Positions 1 through 8,436 of a stretch of DNA of 64,000 nt are shown here, piece by piece (position 1 is the stretch's first letter; every line of letters begins with the position of its first letter). Under the pieces are notes generated by a model that saw only the letters and a list, made by a program, of their open reading frames with translations, was not told the DNA's origin and did not search any database. The position numbers and the translations under genes were made by a program. Origin of the DNA: Aminobacter ciceronei (GTDB taxonomy: Bacteria > Pseudomonadota > Alphaproteobacteria > Rhizobiales > Rhizobiaceae); the NCBI RefSeq assembly GCF_014138625.1, contig NZ_JACJHY010000031.1, forward strand, positions 1 to 64,000. The letters run 5' to 3'.

Positions 1-49
1 AAGTGCGGTTTGTTCAGGGCCGGCTCGCTTCAACATCACCCACTGAATC

Positions 50-79
50 ACAAACCCCCAACTCTCGCCAGGGGTTTGT
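50..79. repeat. Inverted repeat near window start
   Basis: A perfect 9-bp inverted repeat (ACAAACCCC at 50-58, GGGGTTTGT at 71-79) around a 12-base loop, just upstream of a strong terminator. It is probably part of the 3' untranslated region of a gene lying left of the window. No U-run follows it directly, so it is not itself a clear terminator. Confidence 0.4.
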
Positions 80-89
80 CAGCAGTCTG

Positions 90-118
90 AGGCCGCCTTC
101 GGGCGGCCTTTTTCTTTT
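90..118 (+). terminator. Intrinsic terminator with TTCG tetraloop
   Basis: Stem AGGCCGCC (90-97), loop TTCG, stem GGCGGCCT (102-109), followed by a T-rich run to 118. The C(UUCG)G tetraloop makes it very stable. It most likely ends a plus-strand transcription unit that begins before the window, and it insulates the small gene starting at 189. Confidence 0.8.
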
Positions 119-188
119 CCGCATGCTGTTCCGGCCGGCCTGGCTTATGCTTGGAAGCGCAACTTCAAGCCGCCCGGTGGAAATCACC

Positions 189-464
189 ATGGTCCGCATG
201 CTCGCACTGGCAGTCGCCATAGTCTTTGCCGCTGGCCCAGCAGAGGCCGCGTCGAACAAGTTTCTCAAGCGGGCAACCTCGTTCGACAGTTGCTGGATGC
301 GCGCCTATGACAAGGCGATCGAAAAGGGTGCCGACGCGCGAAAGGCCGCCGGCAAAGCCGACAGCCACTGCAAGAAAAAGGGCAAGAGACTTCTCAAGGA
401 GGGCGGCTCGAAATATTCGCTCAAGGACCGGCGCAAGGCGCTTCGGGGCTCGAGAGCGTATTAG
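189..464 (+). CDS. Small exported basic protein, unknown function
   Basis: A 91-residue protein when started at the ATG at 189; upstream in-frame ATGs would run through the terminator at 90-118 and are rejected. The N-terminus (about 1-20) is a hydrophobic signal peptide ending in a PAEA-type cleavage site. The mature part is about 70 residues, very rich in Lys and Arg, with two Cys (in the DSCW and SHCKKK segments) that could form a disulfide in the periplasm. I do not recognise a family. It is flanked by a terminator upstream and a convergent phosphodiesterase gene 15 bp downstream, so it is monocistronic. Function unknown; the signal peptide makes it likely to be a real gene. Confidence 0.6.
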   Translation: MVRMLALAVAIVFAAGPAEAASNKFLKRATSFDSCWMRAYDKAIEKGADARKAAGKADSHCKKKGKRLLKEGGSKYSLKDRRKALRGSRAY

Positions 465-479
465 CCCCTTCCCGCGGCA

Positions 480-1553
480 TCAGTTGGTCGGCGGCTGGGA
501 CGCGCCCGCCTGGCCTGCGACAGAGGCCACGGGTTTCTCGACCTCGGCGTAAGGCACACGATAGCCGTTGGCGGCCAGCCAGTTGATGGCTGCACGCGGC
601 TCGTCGGTCTGGATCATCGTCGCGCCGCGTTCGGCCCAGAAGCCGAACACTTCGTTGGGAAACCCGGCGGCCACCGCCAGTTCGTCGCCGCGGCCGCCGG
701 CGAGATAGCCACCCGGCTTGTTGACGATGGCATGAGTGTCAACCCAGATGTGCCAGTTGCCGCGAATGGCCGCTGCCTTGACCCTGGCCGAAAACAACGG
801 CCCGCCAGATACGGTCATTGTTTCGGTGTCGCCGCGCCAGGCAATCATCTCCACGGCATTTGCGGCGAAAGCCTTGCCCGATGCCTCGACGAAAGCGGGG
901 TCGCGCACGGCGTCGTCAGCCATGATCGGCATGAACTGGAAGCCTTGCCCCACCCGCGCCATCACCGCCTTCACGGTGGCGACACGCTCGGCATTCCACA
1001 GGTTCGCCTTGACCACCACCTGCTCTTCCATCTCCATGGCGCGCGCCAGCGCAACCATGTCGATGAGGTCGGCGGTGTCGAGCTTGTTGTCGAGATTGAC
1101 CAGGATCCTGCCCTTGGCGACCGACAGATATTCCCGCAGCGTCGGCACTGTTTCGGCGGTGACAGTGCCGGTGCCCTCGACGACGAGTCGGCATGTCCTG
1201 AGCTCGTCCATGGCGCGGGTTACGACCTCGCCCGTGCAGTCGGTGGTGCGGTCGAGCCAGCTGTCATGCATGACGATCAGTTCGCCGTCGGCGGAGCGGC
1301 GGATGTCGATCTCGACCATTTCGGCGCCGAGAGAGATCGCATCGCGCAGGGCGGCGATGGAGTTTTCGGCAAAGCGCCGCTTGCCGTCCTGCAGGCCGCC
1401 TGCCCTGTGCGCCACGACCATCACATGGTCACGCCACTGATTGGCATTTTCGAAGCGCGCGAGGATATCTTCGGAACGAGAACCGGCATGGCCAGACGTC
1501 GCCAGAGCGAGGGTCAGCAAGACCGAGACTGCGCCTGCCAGAACTGTCCGCAT
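480..1553 (-). CDS. Exported glycerophosphodiester phosphodiesterase
   Basis: 357 residues with a Sec-type signal peptide (about 1-24), so probably periplasmic. The GDPD domain has the expected catalytic and metal-binding residues in order: HR at 49-50, EN at 63-64, E-x-D at 81-83 and His96 in VMHD. The family hydrolyses glycerophosphodiesters, products of phospholipid deacylation, to glycerol-3-phosphate and an alcohol, mainly for phosphate and carbon scavenging. The gene is transcribed alone, divergent from agmatinase across about 200 bp. No Pho box was identified with confidence. Substrate is not deducible from sequence. Confidence 0.85.
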   Translation of the reverse strand: MRTVLAGAVSVLLTLALATSGHAGSRSEDILARFENANQWRDHVMVVAHRAGGLQDGKRRFAENSIAALRDAISLGAEMVEIDIRRSADGELIVMHDSWLDRTTDCTGEVVTRAMDELRTCRLVVEGTGTVTAETVPTLREYLSVAKGRILVNLDNKLDTADLIDMVALARAMEMEEQVVVKANLWNAERVATVKAVMARVGQGFQFMPIMADDAVRDPAFVEASGKAFAANAVEMIAWRGDTETMTVSGGPLFSARVKAAAIRGNWHIWVDTHAIVNKPGGYLAGGRGDELAVAAGFPNEVFGFWAERGATMIQTDEPRAAINWLAANGYRVPYAEVEKPVASVAGQAGASQPPTN

Positions 1554-1757
1554 GGGAATCGCTCCATGGCTTGATATGCCTGGAGCGACCTAAAAGGCGG
1601 CGATGACATGGGCGTGAAAGACAGATGACAGGGCGATGAATGCAGCTGTCACACGCAATTCGCCATGGGGCTGGCATGTTGGTTCAGGCTTCTGTAGTTC
1701 TTGCGCCTCGCAATTCTGAACGACCGAATTCCGAAAGACCGAATAAGGAAACTGCCC

Positions 1758-2714
1758 ATGCCCTCTTCGTCGATCGATCACGCCTTTACCGCACGCGGCC
1801 CCAAGGGTCGCTCGGGTGATCCGACCTATGCAGGGGCATTGTCCTTCATGCGCCGCAAGTATTCGAAGAATGTCGCCGGGGCCGAGGCGGTGGTCTGGGG
1901 CATCCCCTTCGACGCCGCCGTCACCAACCGGCCGGGCGCACGCTTCGGCCCGCAGGCCATCCGTCGCGCCTCGGCGATCTTCGATTGCGACCCGCAATAC
2001 CCGTTCAACCGCGACCTGTTCGACGACCTCGCCGTCATCGACTATGGCGACTGCCTGCTCGACAGCGGCAACCACCAGAAGACCCCTGTTGCAATCGAGC
2101 GCGAAGCAGCCAAGATCCTGAAATCGGGCGCCTTCCTTTTGACGCTCGGCGGCGACCATTTCGTCACCTGGCCCGTGCTGAAGGCGCATGCGGCGATCCA
2201 CGGCCCGATGGCGCTGGTGCAGTTCGATGCCCACCAGGACACCTGGCCTGACGACGGCAAGCGCATCGATCACGGATCGTTCGTGGCGCGCGCCGTCAAG
2301 GACGGCATCATCGACCCCGATCGCTCGATACAGATCGGCATCCGTACGCACGCGCCCGACGATTGCGGCATCAAGATCCTCTACGGCCACGAGGTCGAGG
2401 AGATGCGCGCTGCCGACATCGCCTATGCGATCGCCGAACGCACCGGCGGCAAGAAGACCTATGTCACCTTCGACATCGACTGCCTCGACCCGGCCTTTGC
2501 GCCCGGAACCGGCACGCCGGTGGCCGGCGGCCCGTCCTCGGCCAAGATCCTGTCGGTGCTGCGCCAGATGACCCAGATCGACATCGTCGGCGCCGACATC
2601 GTCGAGGTTGCACCGGCCTATGACCATGCCGATATTACGGCTATCGCCGGCTCGACGGTCGCCATGCATTATCTCGGCCTGTTGGCCGAGAAGAAGGCGC
2701 GCGACAAGGCCTGA
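1758..2714 (+). CDS. speB: Agmatinase (ureohydrolase family)
   Basis: 318 residues from the ATG at 1758, which has AAGGAA just upstream; a longer reading from 1701 adds 19 unconserved residues. The arginase/agmatinase fold is marked by its manganese-binding motifs: GGDH (131-134), DAHQD (157-161) and DIDCLDPAFAPGTGTP (from 239). Agmatinases hydrolyse agmatine to putrescine and urea in polyamine synthesis. Rhizobial genomes carry several paralogues of this family, some acting on guanidinobutyrate or other guanidino compounds, so the substrate is less certain than the reaction type. argC follows 85 bp downstream on the same strand. Confidence 0.85.
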   Translation: MPSSSIDHAFTARGPKGRSGDPTYAGALSFMRRKYSKNVAGAEAVVWGIPFDAAVTNRPGARFGPQAIRRASAIFDCDPQYPFNRDLFDDLAVIDYGDCLLDSGNHQKTPVAIEREAAKILKSGAFLLTLGGDHFVTWPVLKAHAAIHGPMALVQFDAHQDTWPDDGKRIDHGSFVARAVKDGIIDPDRSIQIGIRTHAPDDCGIKILYGHEVEEMRAADIAYAIAERTGGKKTYVTFDIDCLDPAFAPGTGTPVAGGPSSAKILSVLRQMTQIDIVGADIVEVAPAYDHADITAIAGSTVAMHYLGLLAEKKARDKA

Positions 2715-2799
2715 GGCATTGAATCAACGGCTTGCGGACGAGAGTCCGAATTTGGCCATAACCACCTGAAATAACGAATTTTTCGACGGACGGCAGACA

Positions 2800-3738
2800 A
2801 TGAAACCGAAAATCTTCATCGACGGCGAACACGGTACCACGGGCCTCCAGATCCGCACGCGCCTCGCCGCCCGCGACGACCTCGCCGTGCTGTCGATCCC
2901 GGAAGCCGAACGCCGCAACGTCGACCTCAGGGCCGAGCGCCTGCACGAGGCGGATGTCGCCATCCTGTGCCTGCCCGACGATGCCTCGAAGGAAGCCGTC
3001 CGCATTCTCGAAGGCAACAACTCGACCCGCATCATCGATACGTCGACGGCGCATCGCGTCCACCCCGACTGGGCCTATGGCTTTGCCGAGATGGACGCTG
3101 CCCAGCGCAAGCGCATCGCCGATGCACGGCTCGTCGCCAACCCGGGCTGCTATCCGACCGGCGCGATCTCGCTGATCCGTCCGCTGGTCGCGGCCGGCAC
3201 CTTGCCGGCCGACTACCCAGTCAGCGTCAACGCCGTTTCCGGCTACACCGGCGGCGGCAAGCAGATGATCGGCCAGATGGAGGACGCCTCGCGCCCCGAC
3301 CACATAGCTGCGCCGCACTTCCTCTACGGCCTGCCGCTGATGCACAAACACGTTGCCGAGATGAAGCAGCATGGCCTGCTCGAGCGCCGCCCGATCTTTG
3401 CGCCCTCGGTCGGCCGCTTTGCCCAGGGCATGATCGTCCAGGTGCCGCTGCATCTCGCCGACCTCAATGGCTCGGCCTCGATCGCCGACATCCACGCAAC
3501 GCTTGCCGCGCACTATGCCGGACAGGAAATCGTCGAGGTCGTGCCGCTTGAGGTCAGCGCCAAGCTCGACCGGCTTGACCCGACCGAGCTTGCCGACACC
3601 GACCGCATGAAGCTCTATGTCTTCGGCACCGAAGGCCAGGGCCAGGTCAACCTCGTGGCGCTGCTCGACAATCTCGGCAAGGGTGCCTCGGGTGCCGCTG
3701 TCCAGAACATGGACCTGATGCTCGGGCTCAAGCACTAG
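2800..3738 (+). CDS. argC: N-acetyl-gamma-glutamyl-phosphate reductase, type 2
   Basis: 312 residues, the short form of ArgC typical of Rhizobiales. It catalyses the NADPH-dependent reduction of N-acetylglutamyl phosphate to the semialdehyde, the third step of arginine synthesis in the cytoplasm. The N-terminal dinucleotide fold starts [11 protein letters not shown], and the catalytic Cys117 lies in NPGCYPTG. Start ATG at 2800. The next gene starts 2 bp after its stop, so the two are co-transcribed and probably translationally coupled. Confidence 0.93.
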   Translation: MKPKIFIDGEHGTTGLQIRTRLAARDDLAVLSIPEAERRNVDLRAERLHEADVAILCLPDDASKEAVRILEGNNSTRIIDTSTAHRVHPDWAYGFAEMDAAQRKRIADARLVANPGCYPTGAISLIRPLVAAGTLPADYPVSVNAVSGYTGGGKQMIGQMEDASRPDHIAAPHFLYGLPLMHKHVAEMKQHGLLERRPIFAPSVGRFAQGMIVQVPLHLADLNGSASIADIHATLAAHYAGQEIVEVVPLEVSAKLDRLDPTELADTDRMKLYVFGTEGQGQVNLVALLDNLGKGASGAAVQNMDLMLGLKH

Positions 3739-3740
3739 GA

Positions 3741-4607
3741 ATGGATCAGGCTGGCATTTCCGATCGCGGGCCGGAACGGTGGCCAAAGAACTGGAATGTC
3801 AGCGATCCCCAGCTGATTGCCGAGACGTTTTCCAGCCGCATCTGGAAGGTGCGGCTGGCCGACGGCAAACCGGCCGTGGTCAAGGCGCTCAAGCCGTTCG
3901 ACGATGTCGCCGACGAATTGCGCGGCGCACATTATCTCAGCTGGCGCGACGGCGTCGGCGCCGTGCGCCTGCTCGGCTTCGAGGGGCACGACATGCTGCT
4001 CGAATATGCCGGCGAGCGACTGCTCGTCGATGAACTGAACGAACACGGCGACCGCCACGCCACCGACATCGCCAACGAGGTGATGGCGCAGCTGTTTTCG
4101 CCATCCGACGTCCCGCCTCCTGCCGATCTGCAGCCGCTGCGGCAGCGCTTCGACAGCCTGTTCAAGAAGGCCGAACTCGATCGCGACGCCGGGCTTGCAA
4201 GCCCCTACCAGGACGCATCAGTCATTGCCGAGCGGCTGCTGTCCGATCCGCACGAGCTGCGCGTGCTGCATGGCGATCTGCATCACGACAACATCCTTTT
4301 CGGCGAGCGCGGCTGGCTGGTCATCGACCCCAAGGGCATCCTTGGCGATCCCGGTTTCGACGCGGCGAACTTCTTCTACAACCCGCTTGACCGGCACGAC
4401 GACCTCTGCGTCGATCCTCAGCGCATCGCCTACATGGCCGAGGTCTTCGCCAGGACGCTGGGGCAGCGCCCTGACACGATCCTGGATCACGCCATCGCCT
4501 GGGGCTGCCTGTCGTCGTCCTGGCACGCCGAGGACAAGAACGACGAGGACGAGGCGAGCGAACTCGCCGTCGTCGCAGCCGTCAGAGCTGTTCGCGCTAG
4601 CTTCTGA
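3741..4607 (+). CDS. APH(6)/hydroxyurea-type small-molecule kinase
   Basis: 288 residues with a protein-kinase-like fold of the aminoglycoside 6-phosphotransferase / hydroxyurea kinase family. Visible motifs are a VVKAL lysine (Lys48), the catalytic loop HGDLHHDN at 177-184 and the metal-binding DPKG at 196-199. Known members phosphorylate streptomycin or hydroxyurea, but chromosomal relatives in soil bacteria are often of unknown substrate. It starts 2 bp after argC, an unusual partner, and its end overlaps the convergent ctaA by 11 bp. A resistance phenotype should not be assumed from sequence. Confidence 0.75.
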   Translation: MDQAGISDRGPERWPKNWNVSDPQLIAETFSSRIWKVRLADGKPAVVKALKPFDDVADELRGAHYLSWRDGVGAVRLLGFEGHDMLLEYAGERLLVDELNEHGDRHATDIANEVMAQLFSPSDVPPPADLQPLRQRFDSLFKKAELDRDAGLASPYQDASVIAERLLSDPHELRVLHGDLHHDNILFGERGWLVIDPKGILGDPGFDAANFFYNPLDRHDDLCVDPQRIAYMAEVFARTLGQRPDTILDHAIAWGCLSSSWHAEDKNDEDEASELAVVAAVRAVRASF

Positions 4608-5691
4608 CCGCGACGTCGTTTTCAAGGGGATATGCCCCCTTGGTCGCGCGCCAATGCGCCGTGGCAAAGATCAGCACGATCAGCGCAAAACCCTGATGCA
4701 GCAGCGCCCAGTGCATATGCGCCTGCATCAGCAAGGTGCCGACGCCGATTGCCGCCTGCGCAACGATCAGCAAAGCCAGCACCCAGGCCCGGCGGGAATG
4801 GGTCGTGCGCGACGCCTGCGTCATTGTCGTGAACGCATGCCAGAACGCCACGACCAGCACCGTATAGGCGAACATGCGGTGGACGAACTGCACGGTCTTC
4901 GGGCTTTCGAAGAAGTTGCGCCAGACGGGCTCGATGACCAAAAGGTCGCCGGGGATGATGGCGCCGTCCATCAGCGGCCAGGTGTTGTAGGAAAGGCCGG
5001 CATGCAGGCCGGCAACCAGGGCGCCGAGATAGATCTGCAACATCACCAGCAGCACCATGATGCCCGCGAAGCGCTGAATGCGCCGGTCCGCCGGCGCCTC
5101 CGAATAGGTCGCAAGGCCCCGCGCGATGTAGGCGACAGCGGTAACGATGATGCAGGCGAAGGTGAGATGGATCGCCAGCCGGTACTGGCTGACCGAGACA
5201 CGCTCCGACAACCCCGAGGCGACCATCCACCAGCCGATGAACCCCTGGAACCCGCCGAGCGCCAGCAGGCCGACGAGGCGCGGTTTCAGCCGCCGCTCGA
5301 GGCGGCCCGAGATCCAGAAGAAGGCGAGCGGAATGGCAACGAGGAAGCCGACGCCGCGGGCGAGCAGGCGATGAGCCCATTCCCACCAGAAAATGCCCTT
5401 GAACTCGTCAACGGTCATGCCCTTGTTGATCTGCTCATATTGCGGGATCTGCTGATACTTCTCGAACTCCTCCTGCCATTCGGCCTGGTTGAGCGGCGGA
5501 ATGACGCCGTGGATCGGCTTCCATTCGGTGATGGAGAGACCGGAGCCGGTCATGCGGGTGGCGCCGCCGACCATGACAAGCGCAAACAGCACCAGCAGCA
5601 CGAGATAAAGCCAGCCGCGAACCAGCGTGCGGTTGCGCAGCTCCCTGTTGCGCTCGGCAAGCGGTGCGGCAGTGTTGGTCATGGCTGACAT
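4597..5691 (-). CDS. ctaA: Heme A synthase
   Basis: 364 residues from ATG at 5691, chosen over a longer reading because GGGAAAG sits about 7 bases upstream. CtaA is an inner-membrane enzyme that oxidises the C8 methyl of heme O to the formyl group of heme A for aa3-type cytochrome oxidase. The alphaproteobacterial eight-helix type is recognisable: the first helix is followed by [15 protein letters not shown], then the heme-ligating His residues in [19 protein letters not shown] and ALLHQG. It stands alone here, away from other cta genes. Divergent from the DUF2842 gene across 171 bp. Confidence 0.93.
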   Translation of the reverse strand: MSAMTNTAAPLAERNRELRNRTLVRGWLYLVLLVLFALVMVGGATRMTGSGLSITEWKPIHGVIPPLNQAEWQEEFEKYQQIPQYEQINKGMTVDEFKGIFWWEWAHRLLARGVGFLVAIPLAFFWISGRLERRLKPRLVGLLALGGFQGFIGWWMVASGLSERVSVSQYRLAIHLTFACIIVTAVAYIARGLATYSEAPADRRIQRFAGIMVLLVMLQIYLGALVAGLHAGLSYNTWPLMDGAIIPGDLLVIEPVWRNFFESPKTVQFVHRMFAYTVLVVAFWHAFTTMTQASRTTHSRRAWVLALLIVAQAAIGVGTLLMQAHMHWALLHQGFALIVLIFATAHWRATKGAYPLENDVAVRS

Positions 5692-5862
5692 TACAATCTT
5701 TCCCGGCAATCGTTCCCGGCTCATCGAAACCGCGGGACTGGTGGACCATGATGGCCCCGCTGGCAAGTTCGGCCCACGCGACACGCAGTCGCGCCGGCCA
5801 CCCTACCCGGTTGCACCGGCTGGCCAGAGCGACTATGCGAAGCCTGGACAAAGGATGAAGAA

Positions 5863-6081
5863 ATGCCCGTGCGCGTCAAGAAGCTGATCGGAACCGTGCT
5901 GCTGGTGCTGCTGGTCGTCGTCTACGCGCTGATCGCGACCATGGTGGCTGTTGCCCAGCTGTCGCAATCAGGCCCTGTCACCCACCTGCTGTTCTTCTTC
6001 CTCAGCGGCCTGCTCTGGATCCTGCCTGCGATGCTGATCATCAAATGGATGGTCAAGCCATCCAAGACCGCCGGTCACTGA
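5863..6081 (+). CDS. DUF2842 small membrane protein
   Basis: 72 residues with two transmembrane helices (about 8-31 and 39-62) and a positively charged N-terminus, matching the alphaproteobacterial DUF2842 family in size and topology. Function is unknown in the family. The short loop carries QLSQSGP. It ends 2 bp before the convergent polysaccharide deacetylase stop. Confidence 0.75.
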   Translation: MPVRVKKLIGTVLLVLLVVVYALIATMVAVAQLSQSGPVTHLLFFFLSGLLWILPAMLIIKWMVKPSKTAGH

Positions 6082-6083
6082 AC

Positions 6084-7133
6084 CTACACAGTCACGAGCT
6101 TGCGACCGCCATTGGTGATCAATGTCGTCGCGCCCGACAGCATGGCGCGCATCGATGCGAGATCCTGGTAGCGGCCGTTGACCGAAATCCGCGGCAAAGC
6201 ATGCATATGCGCGGCATGGCCGGGCACAAGAACGCCGTGCCGGGTCGTGACCGCCGACACGAAGCCGGCCTGGCGCGCCAGATGGGTCTCGCGCATGCCA
6301 GCCGCCGCCGCATAGCCGTAAGGATAGGCGAAATGCTGCGGTGCCTCGCCCAATTCGGCCTCGATCAGACTGCGCGAGCGGTGCATCTCGCGCAGCGCCT
6401 TGCCGGCTTCGAGGCGCTTGAGATTGCAGTGATGGACCGTGTGGGCCCCGATCGTGACCAGCTTGTGGCTGGCGGCTCGCCTGATCTCGGTCCAATCCAT
6501 CAACAGGTCGCGGTTCGGCGCCGAGGCGTCGACGCCAACCTGCTCGGCCAGGCCGCGCAGCACCTGCCGCTGATCTTCTTCCGACACTTCCGACGTCAGC
6601 CAGTCGGACAGTTCAAGGAAAGCGCCTTTGCGGTCACGCGGCGTGGTGCATTCGAATGTGCGTTGTTCGCCCATGACCGTGGCCGTCACCGGCTTGCCGG
6701 CTTCGACGATGTCGTCGAGAACCTCCCACCACAGGTCGGCAGCACCCGAGGTGAGCCCCGGCGCGACATAGATGGTGATGGGCGCGCCATGGCTCTCGAG
6801 AACCGGCAAGGCCTCGATGAGATTGTCGCGATAGGCGTCGTCGGCAGTGAGCGCTGCGAAGGGCCCCGTCGTGCGGCCGGAGCTCAGGCGGCCGACAACC
6901 TCATCCATGGAGACGAAGGCATAACCGAGCCGCTTCATCTCGCCGATGAGCACGTCGAGAAAGCCGGGCGTTATGGTCAGATGACGATTGGGGCCGTCGG
7001 GCCGGTCGAGCAGCGCACTGACCCGGTGCAGCATGAGGATAACGCCGACGCCGCCCACCAGCGGCTTGGCCAGAGCGCCAAGCCCACCATATCCGATCAG
7101 CAGGAAAGCCAGCTTTCTGGCTATGTCGATCAT
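6084..7133 (-). CDS. Polysaccharide deacetylase family protein
   Basis: 349 residues from ATG at 7133, preceded by AGGTGAAGGA; the much longer reading to 8024 is antisense to the next gene and rejected. NodB-type carbohydrate esterase 4 features: LMLHRVS, then TADDAYRDN (in place of the usual TFDDG metal motif), GAHTVHHCNL for the metal histidines and FAYPYG. Family members remove N-acetyl groups from polysaccharides. One N-terminal hydrophobic segment (about 8-30) may anchor it or export it. It sits at the edge of the exopolysaccharide locus and probably modifies that polymer. The TADDAYRDN variant retains the DD acidic pair. Confidence 0.8.
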   Translation of the reverse strand: MIDIARKLAFLLIGYGGLGALAKPLVGGVGVILMLHRVSALLDRPDGPNRHLTITPGFLDVLIGEMKRLGYAFVSMDEVVGRLSSGRTTGPFAALTADDAYRDNLIEALPVLESHGAPITIYVAPGLTSGAADLWWEVLDDIVEAGKPVTATVMGEQRTFECTTPRDRKGAFLELSDWLTSEVSEEDQRQVLRGLAEQVGVDASAPNRDLLMDWTEIRRAASHKLVTIGAHTVHHCNLKRLEAGKALREMHRSRSLIEAELGEAPQHFAYPYGYAAAAGMRETHLARQAGFVSAVTTRHGVLVPGHAAHMHALPRISVNGRYQDLASMRAMLSGATTLITNGGRKLVTV

Positions 7134-7223
7134 TCCTTCACCTTTGGCGCCTAGGCTCGGTGGCGTCGAGCATACCGAGGAATGCTCCATATATGCCGAC
7201 CAATAGCCGGCAAGGATTGAAGT

Positions 7224-8435
7224 ATGGTTGACGCTACTGCCCCCAGCGAAAACAATGCCTTGCTCCGTCATGCTGCCGCCACCGGCAACGCGACGACGGC
7301 AGTTGTGCTGGCGGCTTCGTGCGATGCGTTGAGCGCCTACGGCAAGTTCACCACCATCCATGCGCCGGCCCAGAGCCCGGAATGGGTTGCCGCCTGGATC
7401 GAGACCAGCAAACCCGACGCCATCCTGGCCACTTTGAGCGCCAATGGCCGGCCGGTCATGTCGCTTGCCCTTGAAGTCGTCCGCGAAGGGCCGTTTCGCA
7501 TTGCCAGGTTCCTGGGCGGCAAACATGCCAACGGCAACTTTCCGGCTGCCGACAGGAACTGGCTTGCGGCGGCCAGTGCCGATGACATCAGCCTCCTCGT
7601 CCGCGCAATCGGCACGGCCCGGCCGGATATCGACCTCGTTGCCTTCGACCGCCTGTTCAGCGACCTCGATGGCCTGCCCAATCCATTGCTGAGGCTGCCG
7701 TCGGCGCCGAGCCCGAATCTCGCACTTGCCGTCGATCTCGACGGCGGCTTCGAGCGCGTGCTGACGCGAACCAGCGGCAAGAAGAAGCGCAAGCGGCATC
7801 GCAGCCAGGAGCGAAAATACGAAGCTCTCGGCGGCGCACGGCGCACAATGGCAACGACGACCGTCGAGGCCAATGCCATGCTCGACGCGTTCTTCGCCAT
7901 GAAAGAGCAGCGCTTTGGCGCGATGGGCATCACCGACGTGTTTGCCGAGACCAACGTACGCACATTCTTCCGCAAGCTGTTCGTCGACGCGCTGGCAAGC
8001 GAACATCCATCCTTCGTCCTGCACGGGCTCGAGGTCGGCGGCAAGTATCGCGCGGTGACCGGCTCGAGCCGTGCCGGAAATCGACTGATCTGCGAGTTCG
8101 GCGCCATATCAGACGACGAACTGGCCCATGCCAGCCCAGGCGAATACCTGTTCTTCGACAACATATCAGAAGCCTGCGGCCAGGGCTTCGGTGTCTACGA
8201 TTTCAGCGTCGGCGACGAGCCTTACAAGCGGCAGTGGTGCGACCTCGAGATCCAGCATGCCGATGTGCTGGCGCCGCTGACGGCCAAGGGCCGCGTCTAT
8301 GCCCTTGGCCTGAGGTCGCTGTCGCGCGCCAAAAGCGTCGTCAAGAACAACGACAGGATGTGGGCGCTGATCAAACGCTTGCGTTCAGGCGTGCGCGGCA
8401 AGCCGGCCGCGGCGGCGCCCCCCGAAGAAGATTAG
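7224..8435 (+). CDS. CelD/BcsL-like GNAT acyltransferase
   Basis: 403 residues, resembling the large two-lobed GNAT proteins (BioF2-like/Acetyltransf_6 domain) annotated CelD or cellulose-biosynthesis associated. A basic stretch at about 188-200 (SGKKKRKRHRSQERK) precedes the C-terminal acyltransferase half, where the region ending FDNISEACGQGFGVYDFSVGDEPYKRQW is the typical end of the domain. It presumably acylates a sugar or lipid-linked intermediate of the adjacent exopolysaccharide pathway. Divergent from the deacetylase across 90 bp and convergent with the co-polymerase gene, 1 bp apart. Confidence 0.72.
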   Translation: MVDATAPSENNALLRHAAATGNATTAVVLAASCDALSAYGKFTTIHAPAQSPEWVAAWIETSKPDAILATLSANGRPVMSLALEVVREGPFRIARFLGGKHANGNFPAADRNWLAAASADDISLLVRAIGTARPDIDLVAFDRLFSDLDGLPNPLLRLPSAPSPNLALAVDLDGGFERVLTRTSGKKKRKRHRSQERKYEALGGARRTMATTTVEANAMLDAFFAMKEQRFGAMGITDVFAETNVRTFFRKLFVDALASEHPSFVLHGLEVGGKYRAVTGSSRAGNRLICEFGAISDDELAHASPGEYLFFDNISEACGQGFGVYDFSVGDEPYKRQWCDLEIQHADVLAPLTAKGRVYALGLRSLSRAKSVVKNNDRMWALIKRLRSGVRGKPAAAAPPEED

Positions 8436-8436
8436 C

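Noticed and set aside
3-188. N-terminal extension of the first small gene to position 3
   Set aside because: It would translate through the strong terminator at 90-118. The ATG at 189 gives a proper signal peptide.
3741-4607. Calling the APH(6)-like kinase a streptomycin-resistance gene
   Set aside because: Family resemblance does not establish substrate, and the argC coupling favours a housekeeping role.
7134-8024. N-terminal extension of the polysaccharide deacetylase
   Set aside because: The extension is antisense to the CelD-like gene and has no deacetylase features. The ATG at 7133 has a good ribosome site.
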